DNA of 64,000 nucleotides from Solea solea (taxonomy: Eukaryota > Chordata > Actinopteri > Pleuronectiformes > Soleidae). The stretch is taken from NCBI RefSeq assembly GCF_958295425.1, contig NC_081137.1, positions 11,447,738 through 11,511,737 on the forward strand, read 5' to 3'. This document shows positions 12,201-22,088 of the stretch, piece by piece. The position numbers and the translations under genes were made by a program. Each line of letters starts with the position of its first letter. Position 1 is the stretch's first letter. Under the pieces are notes generated by a model. That model was not told where the DNA came from. It made no database searches and saw nothing but the letters and a program-made list of their open reading frames with translations.

Positions 12201-14256
12201 CGAACTCTGCCGGTGAAGCCACTGTGAAGTCCCTCTGCAGATCGATGCGCCGGCGATCTCTGCCTTGCTTGACCAGGTGTAGCCCTGACATGCTTGGTCT
12301 ATTTGAAGAAAAACAAAAAATGATTTACTTAAAATCGTTGGGTCATTATTTTTGAGAAAATAGAGTAGATAGATTAGGTAGCTGTAATAATAACAAGGTG
12401 TCATGCTGTCATTTGAATTTGAAACTGAAACCTGAAGGAAACTTCAGTGTTTGAATAACAGCTGAACTTTGAAAATGGGTTATCAGCTCATACTGACACC
12501 AGGTTATCCAGGGAGCAGCAGCTTGGGCTACTGTCCCTGATCTAAATGTCATGGCTTAGTGTGGGGAGGTTATGATTGAAATAAGTAACCAATCATAGAA
12601 ATAACAGTAGATCATTAAGGGTTAGCGCATCCAAAATATAGTATGTACCATGGACAGAACTGTTCACTAGTCTTCAGACAGACTTCCAACAGCTCTTATA
12701 AATCAAGCCACAGTCCCAGAGGAACCCATATGGGGGAGAGTGTAGCACAGGGGAAGGACTACAGACTGGTGGGTGTGCCAGTGCTCGGGCTCGTTTGTCT
12801 GGCTGGCGTCTGTGGCCTGATACTGCATTATTGCGTCACCAAAGGGGTTCCTAGAAAAGCTAATGCAAACTGGAGGCTCTAATTTCAATCCAGCAGTGAA
12901 ACTGCAAGAGTTTGAACGCTCCTATCAGAGAGGAAATTATGGAGGTGGAGAAGGAAGACTCCTCCCATACAGTATTTCCAGTTTATAAAACTGCAATCTT
13001 GTCTAACTTCTGTCAACCCTCATCCTCCATTGTCCTTGTGAAAATACCAACAACAACTGGACTGGACAAAGGATTTCTAGAGAATGCAGTTCCATCAAAA
13101 CTGAAACTGTCTGTCTCTCATACACGAGTGGAAAAAAGGAATACACAAAGTGAAGCGGCTACATAAAAACTGTACAAAAAGCAAAGGGAGAAGTGTAGGA
13201 GATTTTTTGCAGCAAGTTACGAATCATTTTCTAATTTATAAGTGAAAAGACTGTGAAAGCCCTGTGAAAGCCATGTGGCTGGCTGAGAGACTGAACACTG
13301 CAGCTCTGTCAGTAATGAATAGTTCCTTTCCACTGAACATTCATGAGTGAACTTTTTCCAACTTTTGCAAACTATCATCCTGAAATGTGTGCCCACTCTC
13401 CAGGCCAGGACACAGTAACCCTTTAGCAGTGTGCTGCAAGTGAAGCCACATTTTTCACATGCACTGTATAAAAAAAGGCTACCCTGTGAAGGAGGGGCAC
13501 AGAACTCCATGAGTAAGCTACACTAAGGTAGCATTTAAATATGCAAGATCCCAGTGTTCATATTTTCTTTAGTATATTTAATAGCCAAAGAGAATAATAT
13601 GTAATCCAAGGCTTAAGGCAATAATGTCATCAAAAATAAGCCAGGTTTACAAGGTTTCGAAATGAATTGCAAACAATAAAACCTCAAGAATTAATTGTAT
13701 TTCTTAAAATTAGGGAATCACAAAGGCTGCAATTTAATTATTGTTTTTCTTTTATTGTTCTGCATTTGATGCTAACTTGCATAGTATATCATTTGTTATG
13801 TGGGTGGTATTTCATGCTGCACCTTGTTTTAAATATACAACACAATAAATATGAAACTGAGGTTTGACTTTAAAGTTTATATCAAACGTAAGCTCACATT
13901 CCTAATACATGTCAGAAAGATCACGAGTAGATATTTTACCCAAATTGCTCAGGCCTACACTAAACTAAAAATATTAAACACCAACAGACTCAATGGGAGG
14001 CAGATTAATCAGGTGTGGTTTCTAACCTTAGATTCTGCACGGAGGCATCATTTTGGTCAGAGACTATTTCATACGGGCTGTCTGAGCTGTTGGACGATGG
14101 TGACACAGAGCGTGTCTCCTTTCCATCCAGTGGCATTTCCAGCTTCCCTTGGTTTTCATCTTCTGAGTTCTCCTCCGATACTGATCCCACAATAAAGTGG
14201 GAGTGCAGCCTGTCTACAGTCGGGTTTTTGTTGGCAGCGCCGTCCTGTTGTGCCAT
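260..14256 (-). CDS. acaca: acaca, acetyl-CoA carboxylase 1 (5' part, 19 coding exons)
   Basis: Carboxylates acetyl-CoA to malonyl-CoA with biotin and ATP, the committed step of cytosolic fatty acid synthesis. Exons in transcription order: 14256-14027, 12298-12166, 11835-11697, 10626-10435, 10123-10025, 8713-8607, 8486-8376, 7557-7348, 7249-7079, 5711-5550, 5358-5195, 5082-4932, 4237-4134, 4049-3822, 3430-3280, 3169-3035, 2197-2051, 1948-1760, 360-260. All have GT-AG sites and compatible phases, giving about 974 codons from the ATG at 14256. Visible signatures are the AMPK-type segment SMSGLHLVK, the ATP-grasp loop [10 protein letters not shown], the active-site strand [11 protein letters not shown] and the biotin motif EVMKM. 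The central and carboxyltransferase domains lie left of the window (the family is about 2,350 residues). ACACA is preferred over ACACB because of residues such as WGDS.IDFE and the short N-terminus, although some residues (LTVEWTE) are ACACB-like. No frame breaks seen. Confidence 0.96.
985..1195 (+). repeat. Dispersed 'gaggacattttg...gggttagg' fish repeat
   Basis: Begins with a 'TTTGTGAGGACATTTTG' block, has a 'GGGTTAG' rich core and closes with 'TGTGTCCTCACTAATG' before a short GT tract, giving partial inverted termini. A related minus-strand copy is at 34975-35140. The family name is unknown to me. Confidence 0.55.
2440..2890 (+). repeat. Dispersed repeat in acaca intron (related to 48010-48400)
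   Basis: Segments such as 'ACTGATTTTCTCTTTGGACTTTG' and 'CACTTTCCAGTCAG..AAAG' are shared with 48010-48400 and, more weakly, 35400-35540. Probably an old mobile element of unknown class. It spans part of intron 2198-3034. Confidence 0.4.
3035..3430 (-). CDS. acaca: acaca biotin-attachment (BCCP) exons split at EVMKM
   Basis: Exon 3430-3280 ends with codons for YAEIE and exon 3169-3035 opens with VMKM, so the intron falls inside the biotinylation motif, directly before the valine. The lysine of MKM carries biotin in this family. Both exons are intact. Confidence 0.92.
6165..6178 (-). promoter_or_regulatory. Consensus CTCF-type motif in an acaca intron
   Basis: The minus-strand sequence CCACTAGAGGGCGG fits every position of the vertebrate CTCF core CCASYAGRKGGCRS. 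It lies in the 1.4-kb intron 5712-7078, which otherwise holds nothing I recognise. Occupancy is unknown. Confidence 0.4.
8021..8220 (+). repeat. Body fragment of SINE-like repeat B
   Basis: Shares 'TTCCTCCCACAGTCCAAAAACATG', 'CACTCTAAATTGACC' and 'GTGTACCCCACCTATCGCCC' with the fuller copy at 37846-38115. The tRNA-like head is missing. It lies in the acaca intron 7558-8375. Confidence 0.65.
8911..9172 (-). mobile_element. tRNA-headed SINE A, minus copy
   Basis: The reverse complement reads from a tRNA-like head (box A near 9160, box B-like GGTTTGATTCC) through 'GTGTCCTTGGGCAAGACAC' to a tail ending 'TTTGAGTGGTCATCAAGACTAG'. The same family is at 9523-9811 (plus) and 45551-45665 (fragment). 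Both acaca copies sit in intron 8714-10024 in inverted orientation. Confidence 0.75.
9523..9811 (+). mobile_element. tRNA-headed SINE A, plus copy
   Basis: Head 'TAGCTCAGTGGTAGAGC' matches Pol III box A and 'GGTTTGATTCC' is a decayed box B. The body contains 'GTGTCCTTGGGCAAGACAC' and the tail 'TTTGAGTGGTCATCAAGACTA'. The tRNA part is not an intact cloverleaf, so this is a SINE and not a tRNA gene. Confidence 0.8.
10940..11420 (+). repeat. 'Gctgcaagcagcactg' dispersed repeat
   Basis: Starts 'GGCTGCAAGCAGCACTGAC' and includes 'GTTGCCACTGGGTGGTGC' and a second 'GGTTGCCACGG' block. Its composition and motifs are like a repeat common in spiny-rayed fish. It fills most of the acaca intron 10627-11696. 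Confidence 0.4.
12166..12298 (-). CDS. acaca: acaca exon carrying the AMPK phosphorylation site
   Basis: The translation contains [16 protein letters not shown], matching the segment around rat Ser79 whose phosphorylation by AMPK inhibits the enzyme. Counting from the ATG at 14256, the serine after the methionine is about residue 81. Conservation implies that energy-sensing control is kept in this fish. Confidence 0.9.
12299..14026. other. acaca intron without recognised content
   Basis: About 1.7 kb, AT-rich. No conserved frame, splice-bounded exon or repeat family was recognised. Confidence 0.6.
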
Positions 14257-14285
14257 GGTCGGGCGACACGAACAGGCTGCGAATA
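14257..14285 (-). other. acaca: acaca exon 2 extension: 5' leader or in-frame coding
   Basis: These 29 bases lie between a good splice acceptor and the ATG at 14256. The context around that ATG (ACCATGG) is a near-ideal Kozak site, so translation can begin here whichever first exon is used. The stretch has no stop in the reading frame of the upstream exon at 15539-15620. Confidence 0.6.
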
Positions 14286-15538
14286 CTGACAGCAGAAAGA
14301 AGAGCGGCGGCAGGTTATAAAGGAGCAGACACAGTCCAAACAGTTGGTACGGTGCAACATGAATTACACTTGGCAGCCACGCAATGCCACGCTGTTTGCC
14401 ATATTGCAAAAGCTGGTTACATAAAGCAAAGTGAATTGATAATGAGACCAAAATTGCAACACATCAGCATCAGTACACGTGTGCAGGTTCTACATATCAA
14501 TAATTAATGTGATAAATGGCAGCTTGACTTTTGCTCCTAATGAAAAAGTTGAAGAAACCAGACACCTTCTTTATCTGCAGAAGATGTGATCTCTTGTATC
14601 AGTGCACAAGTGATCTCTGCACTTTGCACTTTTTTTTATTTATCCTTAGTATTTAGTTATTATTTTAGAAATTTACTGACAGTATGCCTTTTTGTAAATG
14701 TCCCAGGGCTCATGTACATCATGTACTAATGATTATTTTCTCAATGTATCTATTAATTGTTTGGTTCATAAAAATTTAGATTGGTTTCCCAAACCTTATG
14801 ATGATGACATTCTCAAATGTTCGTTTTTGTCCATAAACCAAAAGCAAAATGATTACTTGCTGTATGTAGCAGAGAAACCAGAAAATGTACACATTTAAGA
14901 AGCTGAAAAATCTCAAACCATTTAAGTCCTAACCCATTTTGTCAACCCTCTGGTAAAAGCTTTGTAAAGCTTGTTGTAGCTTTACAACATTTTGTAAAAT
15001 TGTTTAGGTAAAGGGGTTTGGTTTATCGGTTTCTACTGTATCCATGTGCTTCTTCTGAAAGCTTAGAAATAAAACTGAAAGTTGTGTTTCTGAAAATAAG
15101 GTAACAAAATTAATGTAATGTTTCCTATCTATAAGTTAATGAATACACGGAACACAAACGGAAATTAAGGTGAAGTGACTCCAGTGTGTTAAAGAGTTAA
15201 GAGCATTTAAAATTTTTAACAACAATATTGTAAATCTCAATTATTTTTGTCAATAATTGTGGCAGGAAATACCAATTAAAACAAGTGTAGTTTGCATAAT
15301 ACTGACTACTGAGCACTATATTAATTCATGTAATATTACAAACTCACTTAGTAGCGCACTAGCTTAAGACGTCCAATTCATTTCTAATGGAGAAACATGC
15401 TAGCGCTACATTTAATTTTTGTTTCTTTCTTCTTTTTTTGTTCACCGGTCAGTGGTGGGTTAGGGTTAGGGTCTGTGGTAGACTCTCGGTTACTCGGTGA
15501 CACGGGCAGGCAGGCACACCTTCTGTGCTATGTCTTAC

Positions 15539-15620
15539 CTGTGAAGAGCTGCTTGCGAGACCAGAAAAACAAGCCGAACACTGCAGCCGCACACACCGCA
15601 TACGTGAGCCAGAGTACCAT
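15539..15620 (-). CDS. acaca: Candidate upstream coding exon of acaca with hydrophobic N-terminus
   Basis: Read on the minus strand, an ATG at 15620 opens 27 codons (MVLWLTYAVCAAAV...FFWSRK) ending in a strong donor, CAG followed by GTAAGA. The last single base is phase-compatible with a good acceptor at 14286-14287, behind a pyrimidine-rich tract. Joining them adds ten in-frame codons, one of them split by the junction, before the usual start at 14256 with no stop. The peptide has one hydrophobic stretch followed by basic residues, as in a signal anchor. Mammalian ACACB begins with a comparable hydrophobic segment that tethers it to mitochondria; ACACA is normally described as cytosolic. That the exon is used is inference from splice sites and frame. 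It could instead be 5' UTR with chance coding potential. Confidence 0.55.
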
Positions 15621-16200
15621 GACAGAAAGAGTTATGCTGTCAGCTCAGTGAAACTGCTTAGCAAGCACAAACCTCTGCCAACAAGCATGATATTTATTTA
15701 TTTATTTAATGACACAAGTTGATAACGGCGTTACCTGTCACCGCAGTCAGAGTTAGCTCCAGGTAAAGCTGAGACGATTAAATGACAGTGTAAATGTAAG
15801 CTAGCTTAGCGGAGGCTTACACACAGTGTGACGACAGTGCCACCGGCCGGTGTTCAGTACTGTACTGCTCACTACTGTACTGTTCATCACTACTGTACTG
15901 TTCACCATTGTACCGTTCACTACTGTACCGCTCACTACTGTACCGCTCACTACTGTAGTGTCCACTACTGTATTGTGCACTGTTGTTGACTACTGTGCTG
16001 CCCATGTACTGAACGATACTAACCGTAAACAGACGCGGAAACTCAATCCGACATAAACAGCGAGGCGAGGAACTCACCGGTGGTAATAAACCGACACGTA
16101 ATCCTGACAGCGTGGAGTCCAAAGGCTCAAATTAGTTCCGGGCGCCAAACACACATCCCCGTCTCCACTGACGATGACGAAGAAGAAGAAGAAAAAAAAT
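15621..16200 (-). promoter_or_regulatory. acaca: acaca 5' region with candidate alternative first exons
   Basis: Relatively CpG-rich compared with the flanks. On the minus strand, two further donor-like sites are visible besides the one at 15538: CAG followed by GTAACG at 15735-15733, and CCG followed by GTGAGT near 16078. Multiple alternative first exons are typical of mammalian ACACA. The transcription start is not determinable from sequence. Confidence 0.35.
15850..16010. repeat. Degenerate 15-bp minisatellite beside acaca first exons
   Basis: Tandem units of the form CACTACTGTACCGCT, about ten copies with drift (ACTGTACTGTTC variants at the left end). Because the period is a multiple of three, both strands show repetitive open frames. 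I read it as a minisatellite rather than a protein. Confidence 0.85.
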
Positions 16201-17799
16201 CACATCGTGATGGGGTGACGCAGCTCCATAGGACGCTTTAACAGCAGAGAGTGGTGTGATGTGACGAAGAGCAGCCAGGTTACTCCCGGACGTTCACCCC
16301 TGATCCCAGCTTCCGCTGTAGAAACAGATGTAGTAGAAGAGACGCTTATTTTGTGATATATTTTATAACGAAGCCGACTTCTATAAAACAGGAAGTGCAT
16401 CCTTTAATAGACGTTGGATAAGCCTATAACTGTACATATATATAGATATATAGATATATAAATATACATATATAGTGAAAATATAACTATATTTCATCTT
16501 CTTGAATGCAAGGTTCTTAATGAATGCAAGGTTTGTCTATTTTTCTACCTATCAAAATATATCCAGGTAGTGTTTATCGTGAGTTATTTGGTTGTGTTTT
16601 GCAGTGGAACATTTGCACATTAAGTGCACATCTGCTCCATGTATTAAAAACCAAAGCCATTCAAGTGGTTTACTTGTTTACAGCAAATGTAATGTCTGCT
16701 GTTGTTTTTTTGTTATTTTTCAATTCAGTGTCACCACCCTTCACGTTTAATATAAAAATGCTTATTTTTTATTCATTTATTATGAATAAAAACATAATAA
16801 AAACACTTATGTCATTTATCTCTGTTTTTGTTATAGATTAATTTTGCATCGTTAATATTTGTTTTTATTGTGAAGCATGCAGTGCTCCATATCAAATCAA
16901 ACACTTGTACTAATTCTGTAAAATATCATCCTGAATGTCTTTATTGTGATATCATGATTTGTGATCATTGAGCTTGTACAAATATAACAGTTCTGGGTTC
17001 TTTTTTCAGTTTGTATTTAACTGTAAAGAAAAATTCACAATTGCTGACACTGTGTGTTTATTTCTTATTTATGTTGTTTCTCTTGTTGTAATGCAAGAAG
17101 AAAATTGGTGCCAATTTGAATATCTAAACAACACAGCTCCTCTTAAAAAAACACAAAAGATAGCTTACATTATATTATAATCTAATATCAATAATAGTGT
17201 GCAAATATATCTATATGTTTAAATATTATTTTAAACACTGGAGTTAAGTTGTGTTAATTCTTCTGTGTGTGAGAGTATTCTATTTGTGTTATTATTATTT
17301 GTTTAGAAATATTGAACTCTTAATGGCACAGAATACATATCAATAAATGAGTCAATGTTGGTTAGTATCGTGAACACAGCCCCGATCTACTTTAACCTAA
17401 ATCTAGGACGCTGTCGGTCGCAGAGAACCAATTACATTCCAGAGATTTCTGTGGGCGTGATTAAGAGGGCTGGACCCGGAAGAGTCGGTCTTTCATCGTG
17501 CACGTGCTGCTGTTGAGTCTGTTGTTTAGTTTAATTTCGTCATTAGCTCCAAGAGAGCAGCACTGGACACAGTCAGGTGTGTTTCATTACGGAGAAATCA
17601 CCACTGTGGGACTCGAATAAATACATACAAATACATAATAAATAACTACAATTACTTCATATAATAATATAAATTGCAATTACTCATATAATTATTTAAA
17701 AGAAACATGTCTTTCTTTTCTCCAACAATTACAATATCTGTTTAATATATTCTAATTGCAAAGGTCACAGCAAATGATTCCATCTTTATCTTTACTTTT

Positions 17800-18225
17800 T
17801 ATGATAATGAGCTAAGTATGTAATACAAAGACAATATATCGATATTATATCATCATATCATGATAAAGTATCTGTGATTACTTTTAATGGTTTTAAAGGC
17901 TGTTGCACTGATAATCATCATATTTATTATATTGAATGCATTTGTGAAATACACTTAATATGATCAATTAAAGATAATCTATTATTGATTAAAGAATACA
18001 TGGACTCAACAAAATGATAATAAAAAAAGTATCTTTAATTTTAAGCCAAACTATTTGTGTTGTAGCAGAATTTGAACATATTTATAGTCAATGTCATTGT
18101 TTCTAACACATGTAAATTTAATTAAAAAGCCAAATAAATACAGGTATTATCTGAAATGAAAGGTAATAATATGTTTATTTTAAGATCATGTAATACAGAT
18201 CATAAATAGTAGATTATATTTTATT
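17800..18225 (+). repeat. Dispersed ~410-bp repeat C (copy 1)
   Basis: Shares ordered blocks with 41230-41640: 'TCATATCATGATAAAGTATCTGTGATT', 'GGTTTTAAAGGCTGTTGCA' and 'GATCATGTAATACAGATCATAAA'. A short third copy of the left part is at 50815-50905. Likely an old non-autonomous transposon; termini not resolved. Confidence 0.6.
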
Positions 18226-18253
18226 TATGCATTTGTGTTAATGCAACTGTGAT

Positions 18254-18267
18254 CCACTAGGTGGCTC
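18254..18267 (+). promoter_or_regulatory. Near-consensus CTCF-type motif between acaca and tbx2
   Basis: CCACTAGGTGGCTC matches 13 of 14 positions of the CTCF core, on the plus strand. It points away from the minus-strand motif at 6165-6178. Confidence 0.28.
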
Positions 18268-20936
18268 CAGAGGACTTTCCTTTGCCACCTCTGATTCAGG
18301 TTGTTTTATATATAAGGTCTATAAGGTCATTTCTTCCTGAAATGACCTTATACATTTATTGAGTTGATATTACATTTGTATTATTATGAGACAAATTAAA
18401 AGAAAATATGTAATATGCAGTGCTGCTTGTCCATTTGTGTACCAAGCATGAATAGTTAGCATTTGACATCTTGGTTTCCTCTCATTTATACATTAACCAT
18501 CTTCCATATGAGCTACAAAACTGAACATGATTAATGAATTGCCATTTGAGGCTTGACAGTGTTTTTAGTATCCATGATGTGCTTATAACAGTGAATAATT
18601 AAGCTTTAAACTAACAAACTCTGACATCGTCCATTTTACATTAACTTGACCTGTGAGCTCATAGCAAGAAAAATACCTCAATGCTATATATGTCTAACAT
18701 TAAAGTAGAGGATTGGATGGTATCTTAACGGACAATACGGCAAAAAAAAACAAAAACCTTACATTGCAACATGACAGCATAACACCTTTAATAAAATAAA
18801 GAGAAACAAAGCAAAGACAACAAAGAGTCAGTTTAAACATAAATTCTGATTAGAACCAAATAAATTCCAAAACAGTCTTTAACATAATTTACTTTTTAAC
18901 ACCAAAAGAGTTAAATACTCTCTGACATAGTGTTAAAAGGCCACTGTTCATGTATTTCCAGAGATAAATGTGTTATTCAATCAGACAGTGGACCTGAGAC
19001 TTAGCCCCCTTCCCCCAACAACAGAGGAAGTTGGGATTGTAAAAAAAATTATCAAATTGACTAAAAGTCAACATCAAAGTCACGTCAAAGAAAATAAAAG
19101 CCCTACACTTTACTGTGTTTCTGTCGAGTTTTATGAGTAAAAGGTCTGAAAAAAAAAAAATCCATGTGAGTGAATGGTTGTTTGTCTCTATGTGTGGCCC
19201 TGCGATGGGCTGGTGAGCTGTCCAAATAAATAAAATGTGGTCAAATTTAATCCAATTCTGTAATAGAATGTGAATTAAACAAACACAGCATAACATAATT
19301 GATTTTTAGTTTATTCTTTATTTGACCAAGTGCAAAAGAAAATTGGTGAACTTTAAATTGACATATTTTACTTTAAATTAACAGTAAAAATGTAACACTA
19401 TTCTAGTGTATTCTGGTGTGTTTCCAATTGAGATGCATGTTAAATTTACTCCATTAGTGTTGCTTCAACACATATTTTGTATCTCTGTGGTTAAATCACA
19501 CTGTTTTTTTAATGCAATATCTTTTCCTAACATGGACATAATGAGAAATAATTTACTGGCTGGATTTGGAGGAAAAACTGCAAAAGATGAAGATAGAAGA
19601 TAGATGGTAGAAAGACAAAAAAAACCCAAAATGATGACCATATATTCAAATTAAGCACAATTACTTTGCTGCATCTTACTTTATAACAAATGATCATGAA
19701 TGTTGCTCAGCTAAAAATGTGAATTATTCTACTCGCCCTGAAGGTTCAAAAATATTCAGGAAGAAAAAGGTTATGTGGGTTTCGCGGAATTGAGAATGAG
19801 TCACAAGTTCTTCTGTGTGGCTCTGGACAGTGACATAATTATATAGTTTGTTTAAGGTTAATATTAAGAAGTTGCTTAAATGTGTCTAAAGTCTGGAAAA
19901 AAGTGGGATGGGTTTATTTTTTTTGTATTATTTGTCATGTATGTCATGGTTAATAAAGAATAGAATAAAGAATTGTGTCTTGTGAGCTGGTTTGGGTTAA
20001 ACATGTTTTCTATGGACCCTTTGATATTTCAGGGGTTCAAATAAAAAAGGGCACCTCTCACAATTAGTCATCGAGAAAGAAAGAACTATACAGTGGCACA
20101 TTTTGCTAACATACATTCATTTCAATTACAATACACTCATACAGATGAGTAACAGGCTTTGTCAACACGTCTCCAAAATGACTGTGTAAAATAGTTAAAG
20201 TTAAATGCTATTTTTCGACATTTCACACTTATGAGAATGAACGCTATAAAAACTAAAAAAAATAAAGCATTTACATCTTTGAAAAGAGGCTCTTGCCTGC
20301 TGAGAGAACAAAAAGATATTCCTATTATTGATATTCCTGTTAGGTGAATTATTAATGCAGTGTGTTACAGATGAGTATGCTTCCATGCTATTTTTTTTTT
20401 TTAATCTCTGCACAGTAAATTAAGAGTATATGCTGAGTATATCTGAAGGTGTTGCTTTGACATTGTGTCACTCAGAGTGTGAGTTAATGCTCAGTCGAGG
20501 AGAGAATGCACTCAGCGGAGCTTTGAGAGCAGCTCAGCTCAGAGGGAGGACTTTACACATACATTTTTCAGTACCACCAGAATGTTTTTTTTAATCATTA
20601 TTTTTACATTACCAACAGCTGCAATGACAAAAAAGATGAGACAAATAATTTGCTAGAGTTAATCGTTTTGTCGTGGCTTAAGAAAGACAACCAAGAGGTT
20701 TAATTTGATAGCTGTACATGTTTGTGTCCAATATTTGTTATTGTTTTTTCATGTGGAGTTAAAGAACATTATGCAACATGAGTTACACTCAATCTATGCT
20801 GTGTATGTTTAACATTACAGACATTTGAAGTTAAGACATGTCTCAGTCAAATTCAAATTTAAATTTCAATAAATGCAAATTACAGTTTGTGATTACAGAT
20901 GTTTTTTTTTTTTCTTCTTAACATGCAGTATTCCTC

Positions 20937-21126
20937 TTAGTGGTCAGGGATGTAGAAACAACACTGAGAGCCTAACATCTTACATACACCACCGCTGTCT
21001 GCTGTAAGAATATCTAGCACAAGCCTGTGCTGAACAACTGCTTCCCGAATGTGTGATTGTTCCTCATTAAGGACAGAAACTGCATCTTCAGTTTCATTAG
21101 TGTTGTGGCAAAATCTGTCGTAAGGT
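20937..21126 (-). pseudogene. Decayed endogenous retrovirus env fragment (transmembrane subunit)
   Basis: The minus-strand translation contains the hallmark of retroviral transmembrane envelope subunits: a Gly-Gly-Val-Cys, six residues, then Cys-Cys (CX6CC type). It is preceded by a heptad-like hydrophobic and glutamine-rich stretch. Only a short piece remains, with no fusion peptide, surface subunit or membrane anchor recognisable, so it is an inactive relic. It sits directly left of an old LTR of the same orientation. Assignment to a gamma- or epsilon-like lineage would need a database comparison. Confidence 0.6.
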
Positions 21127-21139
21127 GACAGATGAAAAT

Positions 21140-22088
21140 AAAGTTGGATCAAAGTTGCATTGTTGAAGCTTGGTTTATTATTTGCAAAGAGAGTCAAGAT
21201 GGACAACTGCTCAGAAGCCAGTCAAGGATGAATAGTATAAGGGTCATCTGTGCAGCTGGAGAAGATGACCTTGGGTCCCACGATCTGACATGTCTGTGAA
21301 GCAGGTTTTGTGTGGGTATAACTCAGTTTGCTAGGTGTTTAGATGAAGGGTGTAAATATGTTATGTAGAGAGATATCTGGTGTTACATCCCCTATCCAAA
21401 AGTATCAGGGAAGCAACAACAACCAAAAGATATGCAGGTCAACGTGGAGTGGAATTAAATTAAAACTTTATTTTTAACAAGTTATCAAAAACTGTTCAAC
21501 AAAGGTTTGTGCAACAGAAAATGGTGGGAGAAATGGGCAGAAGTGGTGGTGCCAAATAATTGAAATTAAAAGGCCTGACCACTCCTAACATACAACACGA
21601 AATCAAAAACAAAGGCCTAACTTAATTATCTACAAAGAGTCTTTACCAAAAAACACGTGTGTGGCACCAACCAATAAACCTAGTGTGTTTAACAGAAATT
21701 ATGACCTACGTGATGCAAAATGTAGGGTACCCAACTTACCTAAAGCACCAAATCTCACCACCACAGAATTACAATGAGGAGTCAAAAACACTAAAGCTCA
21801 TAGACAAGGCAATTGTGAGGGCAAGATGGCAGACAGAGGCAGAGAGCCTGTCAGCCGGCCCTTATGACCTTGACCAGTCCATCACTGATTGGCCAGCTCA
21901 TTATGTGATCCCAGCTTCCCAGGTGGAGTCCAGTCAGGTTGTTAGCACCTGGGAAGAAAACAGAAAGGGGGGGCTTTGTTTTGCACGTAACATCTGGGAA
22001 GAGCTACAAGTGTTTAGGTCAAAGGTGAATGGCCTAGTATGAAGTTATAGGAATGTGTATGTGAATGGAAATGTTATTTTCCATGACA
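21140..22088 (-). mobile_element. Old LTR, interrupted by a younger solo LTR
   Basis: On the minus strand it begins TGTCATGGAAAATAACATTTCC at 22088. It has an AATAAA signal at 21179-21174 and runs to about 21140. A second copy of its left part starts the same way at 25610 and runs to about 25330. The two align across the nested insertion: 'GTGTAAATATG..GAGAGA' then 'AGGTCAAA.GGTGA' are adjacent in the 25.4-kb copy but separated here. Excluding the insert, the element is about 330 bp. Confidence 0.6.
21381..21992 (-). mobile_element. Solo LTR (612 bp) with 5-bp target duplication
   Basis: Termini are TGTTAC and GTAACA, a perfect 6-bp inverted repeat of TG...CA type, flanked on both sides by TCTGG (21376-21380 and 21993-21997). 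A minus-strand AATAAA at about 21470-21465 suggests minus orientation. No internal retroviral region lies between flanks, so it is read as a solo LTR left by LTR-LTR recombination. The open frame inside it is a chance frame. Confidence 0.75.

Larger units (their letters stand above)
16200..20930. other. AT-rich intergenic stretch right of acaca
   Basis: No exon-like frames with splice sites were found. It contains a repeat at 17800-18225 that recurs at 41230-41640, the CTCF-like motif at 18254, and a short fragment of SINE-like repeat B at 19164-19214. The rest is low-complexity A and T. Confidence 0.6.

Noticed and set aside
260..14256. acacb instead of acaca
   Set aside because: Most diagnostic residues ([32 protein letters not shown]) are ACACA-like and the N-terminal coding exon is short and ACACA-like.
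15460..15480. Telomeric repeat (TTAGGG type)
   Set aside because: Only two to three hexamers; similar short runs near 35050, 47865 and 56868 are parts of dispersed repeats or chance.
15817..16122. Repetitive Ser-Glu-Arg-Tyr protein on the minus strand
   Set aside because: It is a by-product of the 15-bp minisatellite; the plus strand is equally open and no splice or start context supports it.
21659..22042. 127-codon plus-strand frame
   Set aside because: Lies within the solo LTR and the flanking older LTR; no protein family resemblance.
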